Shown here piece by piece: positions 1-5,899 of a stretch of 20,297 nt of DNA (position 1 is the stretch's first letter; every line of letters begins with the position of its first letter). Under the pieces are notes generated by a model. That model was not told the DNA's origin and searched no databases. It worked only from the letters and a program-made list of their open reading frames with translations. The stretch is from a virus. The stretch spans positions 1 through 20,297 of IMG/VR virus record IMGVR_UViG_3300021960_000675, one strand, 5' to 3'. The position numbers were made by a program, and so were the translations under genes.

Positions 1-1125
1 CAGGATGCTCTTCGCTCGACTGGTAAGTCTGAATTTACCAGGCCCGAAATTCAGGATCAGGCTAGGTCCTTGGGAGTCAACCCAAACGTAATCCTGAACG
101 ATCCTAATCATAAGATTAGGCGTGGTATGTATTCGCTGGAAAAACATGAGCCTGTTACAATTGCTCCAGCAGCCGCGCAGCCTCAGGCGCATCTTGGTAT
201 GCAGACCCAGATGCTTCTGTCTCAACCAAAGCTCCATGTTGAGATTAAGGACCTGGTCCCATCCAAGGATTCTACTTTTGTTCCTTTCGGGTTCTACAAG
301 GATCTTAAGACCATCGTGGGAAGTAATTCTTTCTACCCAGTTTTCGTAACGGGTCTTTCAGGTAATGGTAAGACCACAATGGTAGAGCAGGTTTGTGCTT
401 CTCTGAACCGTGAGTGTATCCGTGTCAATATCAGTATTGAAACCGACGAGGATGATCTCATTGGTGGTAACACTCTGGTAGACGGGAACGTAGTTTATCG
501 TGAAGGGCCTGTGTCTATCGCCATGAAGCGTGGTGCTATTCTGATTCTGGATGAGGTGGATCGTGGCAGCAACAAGCTCATGTGTCTACAGGCTATTCTT
601 GAAGGTAAGCCCTACTTTAATAAGAAGACAGGCGAGACCATCTACCCTGCTCCTGGTTTCAATATCATTGCTACAGCAAATACCAAGGGACAGGGAACCG
701 AGGACGGCAAGTTTATTACAGCACAGATTCTTGACGATGCCTTCCTTGAGCGTTTCGCCATCACCGTCGAGCAGGAATATCCTACTCCTTCAATCGAAAA
801 GAAGATTCTTATTAAGAAGATGGAGCGTGTGGACCGTGTAGACGAGGACTTTGCTGACAAGCTCACAATTTGGTCCGAGATTATTCGTAAGACCTATCTC
901 GACGGTGGTGTGGATGAGGTTATCTCAACCCGCAGACTTGAGCACGTGGTGAATGCCTTTGCAATGTTTGGTGATAGGATCAAGGCTGTTACCCTGTGTG
1001 TGTCCAGGTTCAATACTGAAACTAAGAATAGTTTCATTGACCTGTATACCAAGATTGATGCAGGTGAAGAGGTTGGTGAGCCTACTGAAACCTCGGAGGA
1101 GGAGTATGAATCTTTGCCCTTCTGA
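1..1125 (+). CDS. CobS/MoxR-like AAA+ ATPase, N-terminus outside window
   Basis: The frame is open from the first base, so the gene is cut by the window edge. The TTG at 70 and later ATGs are internal codons. It encodes an AAA+ ATPase of the MoxR/CobS (AAA_5) type. The Walker A GLSGNGKTT is at 352-378 and the Walker B ILILDEVDR at 538-564. A sensor-1-like IIATANT and the C-terminal DAFLERF arginine-finger region follow. Related proteins are common in T4-like cyanophages, where they are labelled CobS from similarity to the cobaltochelatase subunit. A cobalamin role in phage is unproven, and a chaperone-like remodelling role is equally possible. The acidic C-terminus overlaps the next gene by 20 nt. 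The gene is visibly richer in G+C and in AAG/CGT codons than the replication genes that follow. Family assignment is strong; the substrate is unknown. Confidence 0.85.
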   Translation, partial: QDALRSTGKSEFTRPEIQDQARSLGVNPNVILNDPNHKIRRGMYSLEKHEPVTIAPAAAQPQAHLGMQTQMLLSQPKLHVEIKDLVPSKDSTFVPFGFYKDLKTIVGSNSFYPVFVTGLSGNGKTTMVEQVCASLNRECIRVNISIETDEDDLIGGNTLVDGNVVYREGPVSIAMKRGAILILDEVDRGSNKLMCLQAILEGKPYFNKKTGETIYPAPGFNIIATANTKGQGTEDGKFITAQILDDAFLERFAITVEQEYPTPSIEKKILIKKMERVDRVDEDFADKLTIWSEIIRKTYLDGGVDEVISTRRLEHVVNAFAMFGDRIKAVTLCVSRFNTETKNSFIDLYTKIDAGEEVGEPTETSEEEYESLPF

Positions 1126-1468
1126 TATTAATCCGCAGGAACCAAATTACGAAGGTTATACATTGGATCTCGCCCTTCGCTCAGTAGGCGAAGGGTGGGC
1201 TCCTTTGCTTCATGAAGTTTTTGATGCTATAAAGGATACCTTCCCACCAGTAAAAATTTTACAGGTAAAAGAAAGATGGGGTATATTAAGAATATACACA
1301 AATATAATTAACGAAAAAGTGGATAAAGTAATAATTGACATTGCAAAAAGAAGTCGTTATATTTGTGAGGCTTGTGGAGCCGCAGGCTCCTTAAGATCTG
1401 GTGAACATATTATGGCTCTGTGTGATGCTCATGCAGAAGGACGGGAAACAATAAATGAAGAAGATTGA
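1106..1468 (+). CDS. Conserved phage protein with CxxC...CxxH zinc-ribbon-like end
   Basis: This is a 120-residue protein of unknown function. I chose the ATG at 1106 because a strong ribosome site (GGAGGAG) lies just upstream. Longer versions of the frame run only through the coding sequence of the preceding ATPase. The centre carries KERWGILRIY, like the KEKFGGLRFY block of a widespread small phage protein family. The C-terminal third has CEACG and CDAH, which could bind one zinc ion. The gene overlaps the ATPase upstream by 20 nt and the DUF3310 gene downstream by 14 nt, so it is probably translated as part of one unit. A strong promoter-like sequence lies inside it (1335-1363). Family resemblance is recognised; function is not. 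Confidence 0.75.
   Translation: MNLCPSDINPQEPNYEGYTLDLALRSVGEGWAPLLHEVFDAIKDTFPPVKILQVKERWGILRIYTNIINEKVDKVIIDIAKRSRYICEACGAAGSLRSGEHIMALCDAHAEGRETINEED
1335..1363 (+). promoter_or_regulatory. Sigma70-like early promoter inside the upstream ORF
   Basis: TTGACA at 1335-1340, a 17-nt spacer and TATATT at 1358-1363, in the context GTTATATTT. Both boxes and the spacing are identical to the intergenic promoters at 11815 and 12080. It would start transcription near 1370, ahead of the DUF3310 gene and the clamp/clamp-loader cluster. It lies in coding sequence, so chance is possible, but the full match makes that less likely. Confidence 0.6.
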
Positions 1469-1763
1469 TTATCGTTATTCAGAGGATAAGATTTTACAGG
1501 AGCTTAAGAAGTATATTGACTCTACCTATGGTGAGCATTATTCTCGTAGAAAGTTCCAAGCCTCAGAATTTATTTTTGATACTGGTCATGGTGTTGGTTT
1601 TACGGTTGGCAACATCATGAAGTATGCCCAACGTTATGGGAAAAAGGATGGATTCAATCGTAAGGACATCTTGAAAATTTTACATTATGCTGTTATGTTA
1701 CTTCATGTACATGACTTTTATGTTGAGCCTGATAGTGAAATAGGCGACTACATTCAATTTTAA
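1455..1763 (+). CDS. DUF3310-type nucleotide-kinase-like small protein
   Basis: This 102-residue protein resembles the DUF3310 family found in many phages. The fit is EHYSRRKFQASEFI, then a glycine and GNIMKYAQRYGKKDGFNRKDILKILHYAV split over residues of the middle third. That matches the family pattern of HY, GN-hydrophobic-KY, R-GKK and a D-L/I-K-helix-Y. Family members are sometimes labelled nucleotide kinase, but this lacks a P-loop and the activity is not established. The start overlaps the stop of the preceding gene by 14 nt. Its TAA stop sits within the leader shared by gp45 and uvsX (1759-1769), so it is packed directly against the clamp gene. Confidence 0.7.
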   Translation: MKKIDYRYSEDKILQELKKYIDSTYGEHYSRRKFQASEFIFDTGHGVGFTVGNIMKYAQRYGKKDGFNRKDILKILHYAVMLLHVHDFYVEPDSEIGDYIQF

Positions 1764-1777
1764 CCGGAGGATATATT

Positions 1778-2458
1778 ATGAAGATTAGTTCGGAAACCGT
1801 TTCACTCTTGCAAAGTTTTTCACAGATTAGCAGCAATCTGTTGGTAAAGCCTGGTAATAAAATGGCAACAAAAAATGCTGTGAATAGCATTCAGGCAAGA
1901 GCAATTGTTTCAGAAAACTTCCCTGCACAGTTTGCTATCTATGATCTTAATCAGCTTTTGTCCCTTATTTCAGTTTCTAGTGGTGCTGAAATTGAGTTTG
2001 GTGATAAGAGTCTTCTTATTAAGACAGAGGATGGGGGAGAGATGGAGTATTTTTATGCAGATGAAAGTCTGGTAAGTGCTCCTCTTGAAACTCCTCCTGA
2101 GTTAGAAGAAATGTATTCGTTCACACTCGAATCGAACGATATTACTTCTATTACTAAGATTGCTGGCATTGTCAATGCAACAATGATGAGTGTTACTGCT
2201 GAGAATGGTGAGGTAACACTTATACTTAACGATCCTAGAAATCCTACTTCACATTCTTTTAGAAAGAAGCTAGGTGTTTCAGATATGAGTTTTGATGTTA
2301 AGCTGTCCATTGATAGTTTTAAGGTTATTCCTAAGACATATAAAGTTCATATAGCTAATGCTATTGGTCGTGGGGGAAAGGTTCTTGTTTTCTTCTTTGA
2401 ATGTGAGGGATGTGATCTCACTTATTTGATTGCAGCAGATGCTAGCTCTAGGATTTAA
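1778..2458 (+). CDS. 45: Sliding clamp, DNA polymerase processivity factor (gp45)
   Basis: This 226-residue protein matches T4 gp45 in length (228) and in its start, MKISSETVSLLQSFS. In T4, gp45 is a trimeric ring that tethers gp43 polymerase to DNA. With gp33 and gp55 it also activates RNA polymerase at late promoters. Such clamps have no catalytic motif, so the call rests on overall similarity and on the order clamp, clamp loader large subunit, small subunit, RegA. The ribosome site GGAGG is at 1766-1770. The leader TTTAACCGGAG is repeated before uvsX. The next gene begins 2 nt after the stop. The TATAAATA late promoters in this window fit a clamp that also serves late transcription. Confidence 0.93.
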   Translation: MKISSETVSLLQSFSQISSNLLVKPGNKMATKNAVNSIQARAIVSENFPAQFAIYDLNQLLSLISVSSGAEIEFGDKSLLIKTEDGGEMEYFYADESLVSAPLETPPELEEMYSFTLESNDITSITKIAGIVNATMMSVTAENGEVTLILNDPRNPTSHSFRKKLGVSDMSFDVKLSIDSFKVIPKTYKVHIANAIGRGGKVLVFFFECEGCDLTYLIAADASSRI

Positions 2459-2460
2459 AT

Positions 2461-3405
2461 ATGGTAACAAAAACAGAAGGACAATTCTTGTGGGTAGAAG
2501 CATATCGTCCTAAGAAAATTAAAGATTGTATTCTTCCCGAAGAATTGAAGAATACATTCCAAGAATTTGTAGAACAAGATAATGTTCCAAATCTGTTACT
2601 GTCCGGTACAGCAGGTACTGGTAAGACCACTATTGCTAGAGCTTTATGTGAAGAAATTGGTTGTGACTATATTATTATTAACGGTTCCGAAGAATCGGGT
2701 ATTGATGTTCTTAGAACAAAGATTAAAGACTTTGCTAGTACAGTTAGTTTCACGGGTAAGGTAAAGATTGTAATCTTAGATGAGGCCGATTATTTAAATC
2801 CTAATAGTACACAACCTGCACTTCGTGGTTTTATTGAGGAGTTCAGTAAAAATTGTAGGTTTATTTTCACTTGTAACTTCAAGAACAGGATTATTTCTCC
2901 TTTGCATTCTAGAACCACAGTTATTGATTTTAGAATTACAAAAGAAGAACGTCCTAAGATTGCAGCAAAGTTCTTCAAGAGAGTTACAGAAATTCTGGAC
3001 AATGAAAATATAGAATATCAAGAAAAGGTTGTTGCTGAATTATTGAACAAGCATTTTCCAGATTATCGTAGAGTTTTGAATGAACTACAAAGATATTCCG
3101 TATCAGGCAAAATTGATAGTGGAATTCTTGTAAATATCTCCGAGGATAATATCAAAAATCTTTTATCTTCTCTTAGAGAAAAAGATTTTAAGAAAATGAG
3201 AACCTGGGTTGCTAATAACCTAGATAATGATCCTGCAGTTTTGTTTAGGCTTCTTTATGATAACCTATCTAACGAAGTGGTACAGGTACCTCAGTTGATT
3301 CTTTTGTTGGCTGATTATCAATACAAAGCTGCCTTTGTTGCAGATGCTGAGATTAATTTGGTTGCTTGTTTGACAGAAATCATGGCTGTGTGTGAATTCA
3401 AATGA
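2461..3405 (+). CDS. 44: Clamp loader large subunit, AAA+ ATPase (gp44)
   Basis: This 314-residue protein is close to T4 gp44 (319). It is an AAA+ clamp loader. WVEAYRPKKI near residues 11-20 is the classical N-terminus. Walker A GTAGTGKTT is at 49-57, Walker B VILDEAD at 104-110, sensor 1 FTCNF at 136-140, and a serine-arginine (SRC-type) element in LHSRT at 148-152. Four copies with one gp62 open the gp45 ring using ATP and load it at primer ends. The start ATG lies 2 nt after the gp45 stop, with a short AGGA ribosome site inside the gp45 end. The 3' end overlaps gp62 in an ATGA. Confidence 0.95.
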   Translation: MVTKTEGQFLWVEAYRPKKIKDCILPEELKNTFQEFVEQDNVPNLLLSGTAGTGKTTIARALCEEIGCDYIIINGSEESGIDVLRTKIKDFASTVSFTGKVKIVILDEADYLNPNSTQPALRGFIEEFSKNCRFIFTCNFKNRIISPLHSRTTVIDFRITKEERPKIAAKFFKRVTEILDNENIEYQEKVVAELLNKHFPDYRRVLNELQRYSVSGKIDSGILVNISEDNIKNLLSSLREKDFKKMRTWVANNLDNDPAVLFRLLYDNLSNEVVQVPQLILLLADYQYKAAFVADAEINLVACLTEIMAVCEFK

Positions 3406-3851
3406 TTAATCTTGACGGTGAAGAAATTATAGAAATACAAGAGGAAGAACATAAAATTTCTAAGCCTTCTCCTTTTGATTATGTTAATGCTATTCATTAC
3501 ACTAAAGAAGATTTGTGTGAGGATGAGTATGGTGAGAAATATTATAATCCTTATATTGTGAATCGAGCACTTAGTTTTGGTAGTGATACAGTAATACAAG
3601 CTAATGAAATGAATAGCAGAACTCACTTAGATAAGAAATTACAATTCCACTATCTTATAAATATTGTCAGAGGCAAAAAGCGTTTTAATAAATGGATTAA
3701 AAGCGAAAAGATCGAAGATTTGGAAATAGTTAAAAAGTATTATAATTATAATACGGAAAAGGGACTCCAGGCTTTGAAAATTTTGACTCCTGAAAACATT
3801 GACAATATTAAAAAAAGATTGAACATAGGTGGAATTAGTAATGGCGCATGA
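3402..3851 (+). CDS. 62: Clamp loader small subunit (gp62)
   Basis: This 149-residue protein is shorter than T4 gp62 (187) but typical of marine T4-like phages. It carries the recognisable blocks SPFDYVNAIHYTKEDL, YNPYIVNRALS and LDKKLQFHYLINIVRGKKR, followed by RFNKWIK. It is the single non-ATPase subunit of the 4:1 gp44-gp62 clamp loader. Its ATG overlaps the gp44 TGA by 4 nt. That arrangement suggests translational coupling and could help set subunit ratio. Its last codons overlap the RegA start by 11 nt. Confidence 0.9.
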   Translation: MINLDGEEIIEIQEEEHKISKPSPFDYVNAIHYTKEDLCEDEYGEKYYNPYIVNRALSFGSDTVIQANEMNSRTHLDKKLQFHYLINIVRGKKRFNKWIKSEKIEDLEIVKKYYNYNTEKGLQALKILTPENIDNIKKRLNIGGISNGA

Positions 3852-4260
3852 TTTAATACATATACCTGGAATTCCTGGATACAAACCAGTAGAAATAATG
3901 CTTGTTAATCCAGATGATTTCCTAAAAGTCAGAGAGACTTTAACTCGCATAGGGGTTGCTTCTAAGAAAGAACAAACTCTATTCCAAAGCTGCCATATTT
4001 TACACAAGCAAGGCCGATATTTCATTGTACATTTCAAAGAATTATTTGCTTTGGATGGTAAAAGAGCAGATTTATCTGATAATGATTTGCACCGTAGAAA
4101 CACAATAGCACATCTTTTAGAAGATTGGGGATTAGTAGAGATTCTTAATCCAGATGATTGTGAAGATACTGCACCATTATCACAAATTAAGGTTTTGTCT
4201 TTCGGAGAAAAGAAAGATTGGAACTTAGTTACCAAATATAATATTGGTAAAAAGCTGTAA
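3841..4260 (+). CDS. regA: RegA translational repressor
   Basis: This 139-residue protein is clearly RegA (T4 122 residues). It has NPDDFLKVRETLTRIG, QSCHILHKQGRYFIVHFKE, then IAHLLEDWGLVEI and a final LVTKYNIGKK, all matching the T4 protein. RegA binds AU-rich sequence around start codons of early mRNAs, including clamp and clamp loader genes, and blocks translation. I prefer ATG 3841 over the in-frame GTG at 3829 because AGGTGG at 3827-3832 is well spaced for 3841. The N-terminus MAHDLIHIPGIPGYKP is an extension of about 18 residues relative to T4. In T4 gene 43 follows directly; here about 1.6 kb of other genes intervenes. Confidence 0.93.
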   Translation: MAHDLIHIPGIPGYKPVEIMLVNPDDFLKVRETLTRIGVASKKEQTLFQSCHILHKQGRYFIVHFKELFALDGKRADLSDNDLHRRNTIAHLLEDWGLVEILNPDDCEDTAPLSQIKVLSFGEKKDWNLVTKYNIGKKL

Positions 4261-4262
4261 AA

Positions 4263-4288
4263 GAGCTTGACTGTAGGGGTGTTAGGAG
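4263..4288. repeat. Left arm of the inverted repeat flanking hsp20
   Basis: The segment 4270-4288 is the reverse complement of 4790-4808 at 18 of 19 positions; the exception is a G-T pair, which still pairs in RNA. Allowing G-U pairs, the RNA complement runs without a gap from 4263 to 4288 against 4790-4815. The arm contains the -35 box and most of the spacer of the hsp20 promoter, so RNA begun at that promoter lacks this arm while read-through RNA has it. Confidence 0.85.
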
Positions 4289-4295
4289 TTATATT
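4267..4295 (+). promoter_or_regulatory. Sigma70-like promoter of hsp20
   Basis: TTGACT at 4267-4272, 17-nt spacer, TATATT at 4290-4295, followed by TTAAC. It is intergenic, between regA and hsp20, and has the same layout as the promoters at 1335, 11815 and 12080. A start near 4302 would give a leader of about 50 nt that begins with a GNRA hairpin. Confidence 0.75.
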
Positions 4296-4305
4296 TTAAC
4301 TCAAC

Positions 4306-4324
4306 GATACGCCGAAAGGGTATC
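4306..4324 (+). promoter_or_regulatory. 5'-leader hairpin with GAAA tetraloop
   Basis: GATAC (4306-4310) pairs with GTATC (4320-4324), CC (4312-4313) pairs with GG (4318-4319), G4311 is bulged and GAAA (4314-4317) is the loop. It lies a few bases from the predicted 5' end of the hsp20 transcript. It may stabilise the mRNA. There is no T tract, so it is not an intrinsic terminator. Confidence 0.55.
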
Positions 4325-4352
4325 ACTAACACATTCGCTCTAAGGAGGAATT

Positions 4353-4778
4353 ATGAATACTCGTACCTTTACTTTTAGTTCAACACATAACCCATGGGCA
4401 ATTGGCTTTGATGGTTGGTTTGATCGTTTGTCACAGATTCAAACTGCCAATGAAGCTACAAATTACCCACCTTATAACATCATCAAGCATGATCCTGAGA
4501 ATTGGACCATCGAAATTGCTGTGGCTGGATTCAAGCGCAGTGATTTAGATGTGGAGTTAGCCGAAGGAGTCCTTTCTATTTCAGGCTCAGGTGAGAAGGC
4601 CGAAGACGAGCCTCAATATATTCACCGTGGCTTGGCTAAGCGTGCCTTTACTCGTAAGTGGACCTTAGCAGAAGATGTTATTGTAGAGGGAGCTTCATTA
4701 CAGGATGGTGTTCTTAATATTAATTTAAGGCGCATTATTCCTGAAGATAAGAAGCCTAAGAAGTTTGAAATTTCGTAA
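4353..4778 (+). CDS. Small heat shock protein, Hsp20/IbpA-like
   Basis: This 141-residue protein is an alpha-crystallin-domain chaperone. NWTIEIAVAGFKRSDLDVEL opens the domain at about residue 50, EGVLSISG follows, and the family-typical G-V-L-x-I (DGVLNINLRR) ends it near 128. The C-terminal tail PEDKKPKKFEIS resembles that of IbpA. Hsp20 proteins hold unfolding proteins in soluble form, and phage copies are common in T4-like cyanophages. The gene has its own promoter, a leader hairpin, a strong ribosome site (AAGGAGG at 4342-4348), and lies between long complementary arms. This looks like a self-contained accessory cassette placed between regA and the polymerase. Identification is secure; the client proteins are unknown. 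Confidence 0.92.
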   Translation: MNTRTFTFSSTHNPWAIGFDGWFDRLSQIQTANEATNYPPYNIIKHDPENWTIEIAVAGFKRSDLDVELAEGVLSISGSGEKAEDEPQYIHRGLAKRAFTRKWTLAEDVIVEGASLQDGVLNINLRRIIPEDKKPKKFEIS

Positions 4779-4789
4779 TTAAGTAGTAC

Positions 4790-4815
4790 CTCCTAACACC
4801 CTTACAGTTGAGTTT
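4790..4815. repeat. Right arm of the inverted repeat flanking hsp20
   Basis: Complement of 4263-4288. It lies after the hsp20 stop and covers the region just before the ATG at 4819. Its CCTCCT (4789-4794) is also exactly complementary to AGGAGG (4343-4348) in the hsp20 ribosome site, so the same stretch has two possible partners. Confidence 0.85.
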
Positions 4816-4818
4816 ATT

Positions 4819-5124
4819 ATGATTATTGGTATTAAAACTATTGCTGGTGAAAGTTTGGTTGGTGAGCGTATAGAAAAATTAGGGAACACTAATACCTTAA
4901 CTTTAGCCCAACCATTCAATATTATGATTGCACCCACGGGAAATGGCTCGTATGGGATAGGTCTAGCTCCTTATCTTTCTTTTTCAGATGATAAGGAATT
5001 TTCTTTTGAATCATCTCATATTCTTCATGTATTTGAGCCTGCTGCTGATATTAAGAATGAGTATCACAGATTAACCGGTCGTGGTTTACTTGTGCCTTCT
5101 TCAGGTATTAAAGTCGTAAAATGA
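4819..5124 (+). CDS. Small conserved phage protein, possible Sm-like beta-barrel
   Basis: This 101-residue protein of unknown function starts MIIGIKTIAGESLVGERIEK and continues with a proline-phenylalanine block (LAQPFNIMIAP) and a YGIGLAPYL block. The layout of short beta strands with a G-E-x-L-x-G turn is like small Sm-like proteins seen in T4-like marine phages, but this is only a visual impression. The ribosome site is weak (TTGAG) and falls in the right arm of the hsp20 inverted repeat. Its end overlaps the phosphoribosyltransferase start in an ATGA, so the two genes are probably co-translated. Confidence 0.6.
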   Translation: MIIGIKTIAGESLVGERIEKLGNTNTLTLAQPFNIMIAPTGNGSYGIGLAPYLSFSDDKEFSFESSHILHVFEPAADIKNEYHRLTGRGLLVPSSGIKVVK

Positions 5125-5564
5125 AAACCTATTACATGAATTTTTTAAAGTTTGCTACTGCTGTTGATCTTATTGCTTCCGATATCAGAAAATCTAATAT
5201 ACAATTTGATAAAATATATGGGATTGCTCGTGGTGGGTTGCCTTTGGCTGTAGCACTTTCTCACAAACTGAATGTTCCTATGGATGTTGTTAAATGGTCC
5301 CTGCGTGATTTTAAAGATAGAGACCTAGGGAATTTACCTAATGATTTGTTTGCTGGGAGAAAAGTTTTATTGGTTGATGATATCATTGACAGTGGTGTTA
5401 CAATGCATGAAATATCTTTCAATCTAGGAGAATATAATTCCACAGACCTTAAAATTGCTTGCTGGATTTATAATGTGGACCAAGATATAAAGCCTGATTA
5501 TTTTGCTGATTCAATAGACAGGAGTGTTGATAAAACTTGGTTTGAATTTTGGTGGGAAAGATGA
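5121..5564 (+). CDS. Type I phosphoribosyltransferase, purine-salvage type
   Basis: This 147-residue protein has the fold-defining PRPP loop VLLVDDIIDSGVT at residues 82-94, preceded by YGIARGGLPLAV at 33-44. The end, DKTWFEFWWE, resembles the W-I-V-F-P-W-E end of xanthine/hypoxanthine-guanine phosphoribosyltransferases. That suggests a base-salvage enzyme which joins a purine to PRPP to make a nucleotide monophosphate. Substrate cannot be fixed from sequence. The gene overlaps its neighbours by 4 nt on each side. Its place just before the polymerase fits a role in nucleotide supply during replication. Confidence 0.85.
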   Translation: MKTYYMNFLKFATAVDLIASDIRKSNIQFDKIYGIARGGLPLAVALSHKLNVPMDVVKWSLRDFKDRDLGNLPNDLFAGRKVLLVDDIIDSGVTMHEISFNLGEYNSTDLKIACWIYNVDQDIKPDYFADSIDRSVDKTWFEFWWER

Positions 5565-5899
5565 GCTATATTACATTTGAGGATATGATACCTCAACGTC
5601 CTACAAGAGGAAGAACCTTTATTATAAGCAGTGGTATTTCAGGTTATGAAAAATATTTGGTGACCAGTAAGAATCGTTTAATGGGGATAAATTTTTCTAC
5701 ATATGAGCACTTGACAAATTTTACTGGAACAATTAGATTTAACGATCATATTGATACAGACAAAGATTACATTGATGAATTTTTTATTATGGACATCGAA
5801 AAAGGAAATGTTCGTAAAATATCATTTAAGACCCGGGGGAGGTTAAATGAAGAGATTTTACACGAATGTTATGCAAAGAGGGAATCAGATATTTGTTAG
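5561..5899 (+). CDS. Hypothetical protein overlapping the polymerase start
   Basis: This 112-residue protein is of unknown function. ATG 5561 overlaps the preceding stop (ATGA) and is preceded by GGGAAAG; an upstream extension to 5549 has only TTG/GTG codons. No known motif is visible. The protein mixes short beta-like stretches (RTFIISSG, TGTIRFND, EFFIMDI) with charged turns. Its last 53 nt overlap the start of gene 43 in another frame, which is long for this window. A promoter candidate lies inside it (5711-5739). The overlap could place polymerase translation under the control of ribosomes finishing this gene. Confidence 0.6.
   Translation: MSYITFEDMIPQRPTRGRTFIISSGISGYEKYLVTSKNRLMGINFSTYEHLTNFTGTIRFNDHIDTDKDYIDEFFIMDIEKGNVRKISFKTRGRLNEEILHECYAKRESDIC
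5711..5739 (+). promoter_or_regulatory. Promoter candidate for gene 43
   Basis: TTGACA at 5711-5716, 17-nt spacer, TAGATT at 5734-5739 in the context TTAGATTTAAC. This matches the TTATATTTAA context of the 11815 and 12080 promoters at all but one base. It lies about 110 nt before the polymerase start and inside the upstream ORF. Confidence 0.5.

Noticed and set aside
953-1105. N-terminal extension of the zinc-ribbon-like protein
   Set aside because: It lies wholly within the AAA+ ATPase in another frame, and a strong ribosome site points to ATG 1106.
3783-3811. TTGACT with 17 nt to TATTAA before regA
   Set aside because: The -10 box is only a partial match and the region is very A-rich, so a chance match is likely.
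3829-3840. GTG start of RegA
   Set aside because: AGGTGG at 3827-3832 overlaps this GTG and is correctly spaced only for ATG 3841.
3639-4235. A 198-codon open frame on the minus strand over gp62 and regA
   Set aside because: It is fully antisense to two well-recognised genes, has no ribosome site or promoter, and its translation is Ser/Ile/Phe-rich with no recognisable motif. It looks like a codon-bias shadow.
4306-4324. Leader hairpin read as a terminator of regA
   Set aside because: There is no T run after the stem; it sits downstream of a promoter and upstream of the hsp20 ribosome site.
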